Positions 1 through 9,905 of a stretch of DNA of 64,000 nt are shown here, piece after piece. Position 1 is the stretch's first letter. Every line of letters begins with the position of its first letter. The notes below the pieces were generated by a model. It ran no database searches, was not told where the DNA came from, and was given only the letters and a program-made list of their open reading frames with translations. Where the stretch lies: contig MU404158.1 in assembly GCA_022695795.1 (NCBI GenBank), positions 62,001 to 126,000 of the forward strand. The letters run 5' to 3'. The DNA is from Biscogniauxia marginata. Taxonomy: Eukaryota; Ascomycota; Sordariomycetes; Xylariales; Xylariaceae. The translations under genes and the position numbers were made by a program.

Positions 1-548
1 CGGGATCCGGCATTCATATTGATATACGAGCCATCAACAGGGCTGTGGAGAACTGGTAATAGCATATGAATACAAATAATTAAATCGACCAATGGCTTCT
101 GGCACTGGCGTCACTGCAAGTCATGAAAAGGGGTGGAGGCTACGGCAAGCATATCCGGGTCAACAACACTGGTTATGCGAACAGAAGATTAGCCATTTGG
201 AGTGGCAGTTCGACAATGAGTAGGTTACTCCACTAGTAAAGTGAATACTCCTGGTGGACTAATCAAACATACACGAACAGATCCAGGTTTCAGTTAACAT
301 ACCCAGAGAGTGTTACGGCTCCATCATAGACGTGTTGATTGTTCATATGTCTATCTCCAAAGAAGCGAGAAGGAAAAACGCTTGAGGATACTCATATGCT
401 AAACTCAATAGATTGCCGTGGCTTCTCACATATCACCATGAAATATTTCAACGATATACCCCTTTTCCTCCACATAACCTCCCTTCCAACTCAATAAAAA
501 CACCAAAATCCGCGGCCAACTAGTTAGCCTAACTAACTAATTAGTTGT
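1..548. other. gene-free flank
   Basis: I see no supported gene here. The stretch is moderately AT-rich with short open frames only, and it lies downstream of the small minus-strand gene that ends at 549. A short cluster of TTAG/CTAA-type units around 521-545 immediately follows that gene's stop codon. Confidence 0.4.
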
Positions 549-809
549 TTAATTCTCATCCATATCATCCACGAGGCCCTTGGGCCCGTTCCGCGCTAGA
601 TCGCACGCCTCGCACATATCGACCGCGACGTCGGGGATCGTGGGGCCTTCGACGACGCCGAGCGTGCACTCGCCGAAGGCCCGACGCCGGCTCCGGTCTT
701 GGTCGCGGCGAACCTCCCGACACTCCCTGCGCTGCAGCTCGCGCCGCGTGTTGGGGATGCAGTGGCTCGCGTAGTAGCACCACTGCGCGGTGTAGATGAT
801 CGTGCACAT
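549..809 (-). CDS. small conserved Cys-containing hypothetical protein (86 aa)
   Basis: A single-exon 86-residue reading frame runs from an ATG at 809 to a TAA at 549. It begins MCTIIYTAQWCYYASHC, is Arg-rich in the middle (residues about 22-45), has a later Cys at GECTLG and an MCEAC motif near residue 65, and ends in an acidic tail. From memory, a family of small fungal proteins begins MC-x-x-x-YT-x-x-x-C followed by a Cys/Arg-rich body, and this fits it; their function is unknown. The region is much more GC-rich than its flanks, as expected for coding DNA. A TATA-like sequence lies about 220 bp upstream. No signal peptide or membrane segment is visible. Two longer frames overlap it on the same strand but lack the ordered Cys pattern. 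Confidence 0.55.
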   Translation of the reverse strand: MCTIIYTAQWCYYASHCIPNTRRELQRRECREVRRDQDRSRRRAFGECTLGVVEGPTIPDVAVDMCEACDLARNGPKGLVDDMDEN

Positions 810-1709
810 CGTTTGTCAGACACGAAAGGGAGGCGATCTACGGCAGGAGGAGGAGGGGGCGTCGGCAAGTAATTCACTGGTTAAGGGGCGTAAGTGGCTG
901 GCTGGCTGGCCGGAGAGGGTTCGACGGCGAAGTCAGTGGGATTGGTTTATGGACGGCGCGCTAGTAGTTATCGTGTTATTCGCGTGGTCCGCTGGTGAAG
1001 ATTGCGTAAAGCTGACGAAGTCCTGTTTTATATAAATAGGCCGTATATTCCTATATTAATAAAACTTAATAGTAGGTGACAAACGTGAAGACCTTCGGTT
1101 CATGATGAGGTGGCGTAGGAGACATGATTAAATACCTATATATTTAGAAGTGGCTTGCATCAAATTGTAGAATGATCTCATAGAATGAATAAATTGCATT
1201 TACTTATCTGATGAGTATTAATCACCGATACGACTATTTATGTATTACCACACTCTCAATATCATCCGAATCCCAGAGGCTAGATAAACTGTGTTGTTTA
1301 CTATATAGCCTCCTTCCTGACAGACGTCTACCTACAAGTTATTTCATTATCGAGAGAGCGTTGGCCATAAACCATTCCCTTCGTCAACGACTTAGCTACG
1401 GGCTGCGATATGCTCTCATTCACTTCTTATACTTAGGCAGGGCTCTTAGATAATACCCTACGTGTTTTGTGACAAACCATGTATATAAACTGACATAAAT
1501 AATCAGGCTGTCGTTTGAGGGACGATATCGCTTCCAAGGGTAACAGAGGCTCCTGCTCCAAAGGACCAGCCCGGAAATTAATATGTTATACAGCAACGTT
1601 TATTTCTCTCGCTCTCTGAAAATTATTTACCAGTGGTGAAATTCTTCAGGGAGTCTCCTGTCGATTTGGAGTAGAATGCAAGTGGTTGTAGGTTTCTAGG
1701 TGAGATGGG
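810..1709. other. AT-rich intergenic stretch
   Basis: Apart from the TATA-like element, nothing in this stretch supports a gene. From about 1040 to 1500 the DNA is AT-rich with scattered stops in all frames, resembling eroded repeat DNA. Confidence 0.35.
1027..1040 (-). promoter_or_regulatory. TATA-like element upstream of the 549-809 gene
   Basis: Read on the minus strand the bases are CTATTTATATAAAA, a TATA-box-like stretch about 220 bp upstream of the ATG at 809. It is the only such element in the GC-rich to AT-rich transition. The assignment is by sequence alone. Confidence 0.25.
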
Positions 1710-1990
1710 GTGAGTTGTGCCAAAAAGGCGATCAGAGATCTGAAGACGATACACCAATTCAGGATATGCGTAGGCGATATCCGCCGCGACAACTATGCGT
1801 ATGGGAGATATCTCGAGTCCAGCAGCGCGTGGACCGCGCCGCACCCTCTCCTGACCCGGGAAAAGGGGGACGGTTTCCCCCCCACTCAAGTTTGCTCTGC
1901 GGGACGCGCGGGATTTGGAAGCCCTCATCGGCGACTACAACCTTCTACGCCAGGAGGGGATAATACAGAGAACTAGTGCTCGGTCCGAGA
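1710..1990 (+). pseudogene. relic of a fungal kinase-like (phosphotransferase-fold) protein
   Basis: In the frame from 1710 the translation contains GDIRRDNY at about 1764-1787, which resembles the catalytic-loop block D-I-R-x-x-N of fungal kinase-like proteins. A downstream SSAWTAPHP block resembles their 'DFS-x-S-W-T-x-P-P' segment. After a C-rich stretch near 1875-1884 the frame shifts by one and continues as LKFALRDARDLEALIGDYN from 1885, an amphipathic segment typical of the C-terminal part of such domains. There is no start codon in context, no N-lobe and no complete frame, so I read it as a broken fragment. An intron across the C-run is possible but no good splice pair is visible. Function is inferred only from the short motifs. 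Confidence 0.4.
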
Positions 1991-2139
1991 AGAGATGTTT
2001 GCCACGTCCGGTCCGACTAAATAATTGAGTCCCATCCATTCACCACGGCGATGGCGTTGGCCAGGAGCTGTGAGAAATAGCATATATGCGTGGATAATGC
2101 ACAGGTTTTCCAACAGCCGGCAGCCAGGTCGGGTCCCCA

Positions 2140-2375
2140 GCTCCAAGAGAGTGGCTCACCTGGTAATGCTTCAGAAACGACCGGATTACCCTGGGTTCGA
2201 ACCCGGGCACGAGTGCCCTTGAACCACACCAAACAGGGCCCGCAGTCCCCGAAAGGGGTGTCGCAAAATAAGTACCTACAGGGGGCGCAGTAGCTATAGA
2301 CGCTGATAAAAGATCTATAGGCTGGGCCTAGAAGACCAACTACGGCGACCGGGCCGTAGTTTGGTTTTTTGTCTT
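2140..2375 (+). ncRNA. tRNA-derived Pol III-type element (SINE-like or orphan ncRNA)
   Basis: An A-box-like sequence TGGCTCACCTGG is at 2152-2163 and a near-consensus B box GGTTCGAACC at 2194-2203, 30 nt apart, which is normal internal-promoter spacing. No tRNA cloverleaf can be folded: the T-stem mispairs at one position (G opposite G) and no matching acceptor arm exists. About 130 nt further on, an 11-12 bp hairpin (CCAACTACGGC at 2336-2346 with GCCGTAGTTTGG at 2353-2364, one bulged base) is followed by T-runs from 2365. T-runs are Pol III terminators. The structure (tRNA-like head, unrelated body, terminator) matches tRNA-derived SINEs or Pol III ncRNAs. No second copy was seen in this window. 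Confidence 0.4.
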
Positions 2376-3304
2376 TTTTCCTTTTTCCTATTTTTTTTCT
2401 TATCTCTACCTACTACGCGTCTAATGATTTGTTATATCCCTATCTGCGGAAGCGGAGGCCGAAGGAGAAAAACAACAAGTCCAGCTAGTAGCAAGATCCG
2501 CTAGAGATACTAACCCGCAGACTTCACATACGAGACGGCGATGAAGAAATTCAAGATACGGGAGCTACAATGGGCTAAGGGTATACGTACGGAAAAAGTC
2601 AGGGGAAGCGGGAGGGAAACGGGATATTCTATTCGGCAAGGGCAGTTCTAAAGGGAGAAGGAAGGGGGCGGTATATATCTAAGAAACTACGGACGATCAA
2701 AAGGTGTATGTCACCGGATATCAAAATCTAGGCATTTAACAAGGGTTATATTAGGTATACATGACTAAAAAAGCTCGACTAAATAAGGCAAATATTAGAC
2801 TCGGGTATGAATTATTTATTTGTATCAAGTACTATTTACCCCTTTATCTAGGCAAAGTCTAGTCAATTTTACTTTCAATCTTATAAAGATAAGACTATTA
2901 AGAAAAAGTAGTCCTTAAAATGTGATAGTTCGTAACCCCTTATTTATTCCTCATATATATAAAAAAAATTTTTTGAAAGGCCATAAAAGGTGAGAGAGGT
3001 GGACGATCGGAACCCTCCCCCCAATTCAGCGGTAATAATACGCAGTACAAGCCATTTACATATATGTACGAGCTTTTTACGTACCATACGAGAGGTAGGC
3101 AGCCTGGTCCCATCTCGAACTATTTCTTTTTTAGTACATTTCATATACCGGATCCCGCGCAGAGTAAAGTCTTTCCCAGCCGGAGACGCCAGGCCAAAAA
3201 AAAAGATCTATCCCATTCCGTCCATTCGTCCATTACAAAGTACAGGCGCACAAGCAAGCCTATTACTAACATAGCCCCGGCCTCCTTACCCACGCCCGCC
3301 TTTC
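2376..3304. other. AT-rich eroded intergenic stretch
   Basis: Poly-T tracts (2376-2400), then A/T-rich sequence with stops in all frames to about 3000. The end of this stretch is the 3' flank of MSH2. No gene is supported. Confidence 0.35.
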
Positions 3305-6215
3305 TCATAGTGCCTTGACGGCGGCGAAGAACGGATTGGCAAGGAGCTTCTCGTCGGCCTTGACCAGCTCCCTCATGCGTCCGACCATCTCCTCCTTCGT
3401 CATCTGACCCCCTTTCACCTCGTCCTTCCATTTAACCAGGATCTCCTTAAGCCTGGCGCTGCCCTCCTCAACGTCCTCCTTGTTGTAGTTAAACCCCAGC
3501 CCGTCGCTCTCGTGTTTACTTGTGAAGTCCTCAAGCTCGTCCGCCTTGCGCTTCGCCATGCGTACCACCTTGTCCGGGAACCGCACTAGCTCTGCCACGT
3601 GGATGCCGAACGACTGGTCGCAGATGCCCGGCTCGACCTTGTACAGGAGCGTGACCTCGCGCTTGTCGGCGGGCGTCTCTGCACCGCGGTCGCTCTTGGC
3701 GATGCCAGATATGTGTGCCGTGACGTGCAGGTTGCGGACTTGCGGGTATTGGTCTGCGAGGGCGGTGAGCTCGTGGAAGTGTGTGGCAAAGGTGGCAAAG
3801 CAGCCGATCTCCTTGACGATGTGCTCAGAGATGGCCCACGCGAGACCAAAGCCGTCGTAGGTTGATGTGCCGCGGCCCAGCTCGTCGATGATGATCAGGG
3901 ACTCGGCCGTGGCTGTCTTGAGAATGTTTGCGGTCTCGAGCATTTCGGCCATGAACGTGGAAACCCCCTTAAGCTGAGAGTCGCTTGCGCCTACACGGGC
4001 GAGGATAGAGTCAAAAATAGTGAGTTCGGCTTCGGTACAAGGAACGAAGCAGCCGATTTGCGCCATCAGGGCAATCACTCCCATCTGTCGGATGTACGTA
4101 GACTTTCCTCCCATGTTCGGCCCGGTGATAATCAAAAATGACGATTCACCGCGCTTGAGCTCAACATCGTTGGTGATGAACTGGATGTCATCTTGCATTT
4201 CCATGCATGGGTGACGGGCTTCCTTAAGGATGGTCGATCCTTTGCCCCGGGGATGAATAGTAGGTCGGACGTACGAAGTGGGCGCATGGACGGAGCAGTG
4301 GGCAAAGGACACGATGACATCGAGATGTCCCAATACACCAGCAAGCTGTTCCAGCACGGGACAGTAGGAGGCCGCGACACCAACTACCTCGGTGACCAAG
4401 CTGCTCTGAGTTCTGTTATATGTCTGAGATAACTGGTCGAATTCTCTGCGACAGGACTGCAATTTCTTAGTAGTGAAGTAGACACCGTTCTTCTGGGTCG
4501 AGCATTCCTGGTATTTGGAGCTACCACGGATACAGCCCGCCTCGGTCCTTGTCAGTCGCATACACCACCCGTGTACTTTGTGGTTTTCCAAGAATATCTT
4601 CTTGTTCTCCTCCTGGTTCAGGTCATCGGCGGCGTCGCGGAACTCTCTATCCATGTCGGACCTGAGCTTATCCAGCTTCCTCCGAACAATGCGCAGGCCG
4701 TCGTCGAATTCAGGTTTGATTATGAATTCGTGGTTGTCGAGGGCTTCGAGATCTACAGTAGTTTCGACCATTTCGGCGAGCTTTCCTAGGCTATCGGAGA
4801 ACTCGCGTAGTTTGTTGGTGTACGCCTCGTCAAGGGGATCTTTGTATTTCTCATCCATGACGCCTTCCAAGGTGCCCAAGAATCCGGGCAAACGAATGAC
4901 AACCTGGTATGCTCTCACAACATCTTCTAGGTTGGCCTTGCCCCGTTGGAACCGCTTTGCCAACCGATATAGATCTGGTACCGACTTCAGGTGTTCTTCT
5001 TGCATGGTTTGGCGTAGTTCGGTATCATTGACGAAGGCTTCGACGAGCTGTTGGCGCTTCTCAATTTCTTCCTTGCTCATCAAGGGCTGCTTGAGCCATT
5101 GCGCCAACAGTCGGCTACCAATCGTTGTCCGGCAATGATTTAGCAGTCCGAATAAGCTCATCGTCTTAGAGCCGTCCCTGACGCCAGGCATCAGATTCAA
5201 AGCCTTCAAAGCAGCTGCATCCAACTTCATGAACTGCGACAGGTCGTGTTGATAGAGCTGGTATTGCCCAAAGTTGGACGGGTCTTGCAGCACGCCGAGA
5301 TACTTGATCAGAGCTGCGGCAGAGCCCATTGCCAGCTTGAGATCGGTTTGGGGGAGCAAAGAGGCAGCACGCTCGTCTTTGAGCAATCGTGCGAGGTCCT
5401 GCTCGATGTCCTTGATCCCGAAATCACCGGGAGGCCTCTCCGATATAGCGACTCCACAGTTGTCAACAATCTGGCGTATCTTAGCCAATTCAGGGTCTTT
5501 ATCCTTCTCAGCCTTGTCGAACTGCAGGAGGCATTCCTTGACACCTAGCTGGATGAGCAAGGCCTCGAAGTTAGAGTATTGGTCGTTGTCAAGAAACTCG
5601 CTAACACCAAGCTCGCGAACACTGGCATCGGCGAAGCAGACTCCTACACTCCTGGCCTCAGCCTTTGCCGATATCTTGACGGCCAGGATCATAGGAGCCG
5701 AGTCAAACTGGCCACCAAGCTCGTCCTCGACATCCTGTAGGTTTCCCGGAGAAGCCTGCTTCACCACTTTCCAGTTCATGCGGGAGCCGCTGCTAGCGAA
5801 TATCTCAATCCGCTTTCCAAGCTTGAACAAAGCTTCACGGAGGAATTGTCGGAATACGGTGACGGTCATGGTTACGGATGCCAGGCCGCTCGCATCGTTC
5901 CTCCCGAGCTGTCGCACGACAGAAGTGGTCTTGTAGACCTGTACAGCGCATTAGAAGGGGATATCCTATAGCGATGTAAGTCACGGGTGGGATCGCATAC
6001 CGTTCGTGCTATGAAGTTGGCATCTTCGCCGTGAGCAGTGTACCAGTCGCCTCGGTCGAATATCCTTATGGTCTCGTCACCGACGACGGGGAGGGATTTG
6101 AAGAACCGGATGAAGCCATGTTCGTCATCGACCTATCCAATTGTTCGTTAGTCCAGGCTATCCGGCACACGAGCGTGGGAGGGAAAGGCACCTTCAACTC
6201 GGGTCGTGAAGACAT
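3305..6215 (-). CDS. MSH2: DNA mismatch repair protein MSH2
   Basis: MutS homologue MSH2 is the common subunit of the MutS-alpha and MutS-beta heterodimers, which bind mispairs and insertion/deletion loops in the nucleus. The predicted exons are 6192-6215, 6001-6132 and 3305-5938, giving 929 aa; introns are 59 and 62 nt. The N-terminus MSSRPELKVDDEHGFIRF and the DRGDWYTAHGEDA block match fungal MSH2 from memory. In the large last exon the Walker A TGPNMGGKST (Lys about residue 664), Walker B LIIIDELGRGTS and the switch segment FATHFHELT are intact. Length equals the family norm. The first coding exon holds only eight codons; its 3' intron has a GTGCCT donor (weak) but a good GACTAAC branch point. 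The gene diverges from TRM10, with ATGs 523 bp apart and ACGCG motifs between. No breaks are seen. Confidence 0.96.
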
Positions 6216-6738
6216 GCTGGGCGGCGAAGATCCTTAGGCTCTTTCTCCGTCCTCTAGGTTTCTTCCTTTTTTTTCTTTTCTTTTTTTTTCCTCCTGTTTT
6301 TCTTTTTATAATGATTCTTTACCACATTCTCCGCCGGGACAAATAGAGTGCAATCGGCTGCTCCGGGAGAGGCTTTCTAAACTCACAAGAGTGTATATGT
6401 TAAGGAAGAGGAAGCTAAATGTGATCGGTAGAAACGCGTTATGGAAATCAATTAAAGCTGGAAGACGCGACGAAGACGCGCTAAAAAGGCTGCCCGTGCG
6501 GGACTCCCCTTGCCAGGGTCCCCTGAGTCCCCTAGAACCGGTGTGCTGAGAAACCCCTGTAAACTTTTCTACTGCGGGGTTGCTTTAGCGTATTTTAGCT
6601 CAAGAAAGAGGGTCCAAGCTTTCATGATTTTTTTCTATCGGTGCAACTCGCCGACCCCCACCAAATTATTTCATCACCACGTTGCCAACATACAGATTAC
6701 ATCCTCGTGCTTATAGCTGCTAGGTTAGTCGATTGGAG
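6216..6738. promoter_or_regulatory. divergent MSH2-TRM10 promoter with ACGCG (MBF-type) cluster
   Basis: This spacer separates the divergent ATGs of MSH2 and TRM10. It holds ACGCGT at 6434-6439, ACGCGA at 6465-6470 and ACGCGC at 6476-6481, the MluI cell-cycle box core recognised by MBF (Mbp1/Swi6) in yeasts. Replication and repair genes are classical MBF targets. It also holds three CCCCT motifs within about 30 bp near 6506-6531, which resemble stress-response elements, and a pyrimidine-rich tract at about 6262-6306, common in filamentous-fungal promoters. Which gene each motif serves is inferred. Confidence 0.5.
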
Positions 6739-8160
6739 ATGGAGGTGCCTGAGTCCCCGGGCCTAGAGTCCGCTGTGGACCAGCCATCCGAAATCCAAGT
6801 CAAGGAAGACCTAGATCAACAACCCGCCGCTACTGAAGACCATAAGAACGGACGTGGTACGAAGCGACCAGCCGAGGACGATGCGGATGAGGATGAGGAT
6901 GCCGAGGATGATGACAAGCAAGAGGGAGGTGAATATCAAGAGGCGGGTATAGGCAGCGAAACCCAGCCGCTTTCGAAGAGCCAGTTGCGGAAACTGAAAC
7001 GCAGAAAGTTATGGGAAGAGAAGAAGGCCGGGAAACGCACCATGCGCAAGGAGAAGCGTCGCGAAAAGCACAACCAAAAGCGCCTTGAAAGGGAACAGGA
7101 GATTGCTGCCGCTGAGGCCGAAGGTAGAGAACCTAACATCAGCAAGACGAAACCGAAAAACAATACAAAGGTCCCCGTAGCAGTCATCATAGACTGCCAA
7201 TTCGAGGAATATATGATGGAGAAGGAATGGGTCTCGCTGTCGAATCAGGTCACAAGATGCTACTCGGATAATAGAAATGCTGAGTTCTCTGTACACATGT
7301 CTATCAGCTCCTTCGGCGGCGAGATGAAGAACCGATATGAGACGGTGCTGCAGAACCAATACAAGAAGTGGAAGGATGTACGTTTCGTCGACGGCGACTT
7401 TGTCGCGGCTGCCCACCACGCCAAAGAGGTCATGAGCAGCCCTGCTGGCGGCAAGATGATCGATACGCTTCAGCGGGACACCCAGAACGACAGCCTCGCA
7501 TTGTCCCAACCAAGCTCCAAGAAGGCGAAGAAGACTTTCACAATACCCGAGCCGGAAGCCGAAGACGTCGACAAATCTATCGTCTACCTGACGGCTGACT
7601 CCCCGTACGCTCTCGAGCGTCTTGAGCCAAATACATGCTATGTTATCGGTGGCATCATTGACAAGAACCGAGAGAAGGGTCTGTGTTACAAAATCGCACG
7701 CGAGAGAAACGTGAGGACGGCAAAACTTCCTATCGGCGAATTTATGGAAATGCAGAGCCGGCACGTCCTCGCGACCAATCACGTCATGGAGATCATACTT
7801 AAATGGCTGGAACTCGGCGATTGGGGCGCTGCTTTCTTGAAAGTAATTCCTCAACGTAAGGGCGGAAAGCTTAAGGACGGAGAGAACACTCCTGGGGATG
7901 TGCCAGAAGACGCACCACGAGATGAGGCCGAGGAAGGTGATGTCAAAGTTGAAACGGACCAGCTCAATTTCGCCGTGCCGGAGGAAGAGCCAGAACAGCA
8001 AGGAGATAACGCCATTAAAGTAACCCAGGATGCTGCCGAAGTGGAAGGAGATAACTCTGAGGAGGGCTTACAGAAGAACTCTCTTGACCAGCAGAGATGG
8101 TCAGCTCCGCCAACTGAAGTTGAGAAAGTAGAGACTCCCTGTGATGATGCTATGAGCTGA
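6739..8160 (+). CDS. TRM10: tRNA (guanine(9)-N1)-methyltransferase TRM10
   Basis: TRM10 methylates N1 of guanine-9 in tRNAs using SAM and belongs to the SPOUT superfamily. The intronless frame encodes 473 aa from the ATG at 6739; an upstream in-frame TTG at 6733 is not a credible start. Residues 1-85 are acidic and Lys-rich. A basic stretch with SQLRKLKRRKLWEEKKAGKR near residue 80 precedes the catalytic domain. The domain opens with VAVIIDCQFEEYMMEKE, contains a YLTADSPYALERL segment, and has the knot-forming YVIGGIIDKNREKG and AKLPIGEFM motifs near residues 295-340, all typical of TRM10. After about residue 375 follows an acidic, Glu-rich tail longer than in yeast, without visible domain. 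It shares its promoter with MSH2. Confidence 0.95.
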   Translation: MEVPESPGLESAVDQPSEIQVKEDLDQQPAATEDHKNGRGTKRPAEDDADEDEDAEDDDKQEGGEYQEAGIGSETQPLSKSQLRKLKRRKLWEEKKAGKRTMRKEKRREKHNQKRLEREQEIAAAEAEGREPNISKTKPKNNTKVPVAVIIDCQFEEYMMEKEWVSLSNQVTRCYSDNRNAEFSVHMSISSFGGEMKNRYETVLQNQYKKWKDVRFVDGDFVAAAHHAKEVMSSPAGGKMIDTLQRDTQNDSLALSQPSSKKAKKTFTIPEPEAEDVDKSIVYLTADSPYALERLEPNTCYVIGGIIDKNREKGLCYKIARERNVRTAKLPIGEFMEMQSRHVLATNHVMEIILKWLELGDWGAAFLKVIPQRKGGKLKDGENTPGDVPEDAPRDEAEEGDVKVETDQLNFAVPEEEPEQQGDNAIKVTQDAAEVEGDNSEEGLQKNSLDQQRWSAPPTEVEKVETPCDDAMS

Positions 8161-9273
8161 CCGCGCAGAGGGTTTGTTAAGATACTACTGGGCTGGGGCA
8201 TTTGGCGACCCCAAAGTTCATAAAGGTTATGACTATATACCCGCAGCTATTGAAATGCTACGTAGAGCTTATATTGAAGTGCAGTGTAGCAAAACAGCTG
8301 TTAGCGGAAAGGGGGTTTATTTGTATTTGTTTAACCTGAACAGCGTATATCGACGACATGAACCCAGACACTTGCAACCTACATTACCTTTGACCGACTA
8401 TATACGTACTATAGATCAGGTTCTGTAGAACGGACTAGATCTTTATAGAACACTAACGCCGGTTATCAACACGAGAGGTATTGAAAGCAGTCTTAACTAT
8501 ACAGACTTAAGTCTGGTCCACATAGGAAGGCTATACATCTACTTCCCTATAATCTTTCCTATCCCACTGGATGTAGTATTTAAGAACTACGACTATGCAC
8601 ATGATACAGAGAAGAAGCTGCCGTTTAGCAGAACAAGTTGAACGCATCCGAAACGGTAAACTCCCCATTGAAATAAAAGATCTCAGCCGCGTTCTAAGAA
8701 TACAAGCACGACTATTTAGACCTATTTACGAACAACCTAGCCGAGCATTCCATCAGAACAAATTAGAAATAACTGAAAAAGTTCGGACGATACAAGGGAA
8801 GTAAATTAGTACCTACATAATGATCAGCAATTCAGGGTCGTCTGTGCCTTCTTCAGAAACCAACATCTACCAAGTAAATCGACCCCGACACTTTCTATTC
8901 AATGGTACTATTCCGCTTACGAATCTGAGTTCCCACATAGAAACATAATAAGGTGAGCCATGGCGACCTGCGGCCTGGCGATCCTTCAGATTTTTTGGTT
9001 ATTAGCGTATCCCCCCCTCCCCCCCCCCCCGGGAGATTGAGTCGTCCTGAGGCGTATGTACAATACGTCACCTACAGGAAACAGTATGTGCATAGTGGGC
9101 GGCACGTAGTACGCTATGTGTTAGAAACCCCCCCTGCAACGACCACCCCCACCCCAAAAGGTAAAGCACCCCCCTCGGTAAAACACGAACGAGGCTGCGT
9201 GCCTATCAGAGTCGATCACCTCCCACTTGCGGTGCGTGTGTGAGTATATGTGTGTTGGTGCACACATGCCTAC

Positions 9274-9291
9274 GCTGCTGCTGCTGCTGCT
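9274..9291. repeat. (GCT)6 microsatellite
   Basis: Six perfect GCT units in intergenic DNA; no coding frame across them is supported. Confidence 0.8.
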
Positions 9292-9448
9292 CGTGCGCTC
9301 TTCGGCTACGCAAAACCAACAAACTCCCTCGTCTTGGATGTACAAGTTCGGCCCGTGAAATCAGTATAAGGTACTCTGTAGTTGAAGCGTCACCATCTAT
9401 AAAAAAGGTATACCTATGGGTATACTATGCCGATCAACTACTAGGATA

Positions 9449-9468
9449 GACAGACAGACAGACAGACA
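9449..9468. repeat. (GACA)5 microsatellite
   Basis: Five perfect GACA units about 440 bp upstream of the small secreted peptide gene. Confidence 0.85.
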
Positions 9469-9905
9469 AATCAGCTCGACACACTGACATTGCTCACAGC
9501 CTCATCCTCGAAGTTTCACCTTGTCCCCTCTCAAAAGAGAGAAAAAAAAATTAACAATCCTGGTGAAAATCTGTTTCGCGCCCGCGTTGCCTGAGACAGG
9601 CGGTAATTCAACATCCAACACGATCTCGGGGGCTGTATTGGAAGCTGGTGGAGGAGGGTTATAAGTAAGGCGAGTTGATGTTGTTGTTTCCCTCCTCCAA
9701 ACTCAGCCGTTCGAATCGAACTTCACTCTTCGCCATCAAGTAGAAATACGAGCATACTTACCTAGGCAGTCACCGGTCTAAGAATAACTGAGCTTATACG
9801 AGAGCACTCATACCTAATCCCAAGCGCATAATATCCTACCTTAGGTACCTACCTACCTACTTGCCTACGTCAACCACACCACATCCCACCAATCGTCACA
9901 AAACC

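Larger units (their letters stand above)
8161..9905. other. intergenic, with eroded segments and microsatellites
   Basis: Between TRM10 and the small peptide gene. Short frames at 8174-8428 and 8595-8804 carry no recognisable domain and have AT-rich, repeat-like composition. A (GCT)6 run is at 9274-9291, (GACA)5 at 9449-9468, a C-rich run near 9010-9032, and CCTA/TAGG units at 9842-9867 just upstream of the next gene. The last 250 bp presumably act as its promoter. Confidence 0.4.

Noticed and set aside
4515..5936. 207- and 220-codon plus-strand frames
   Set aside because: Both lie opposite the MSH2 coding exon and are Ser/Arg-rich artefacts of the antisense frame.
7009..8001. 330-codon minus-strand frame
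   Set aside because: It is antisense to the TRM10 coding exon and has no domain; a shadow of the real gene.
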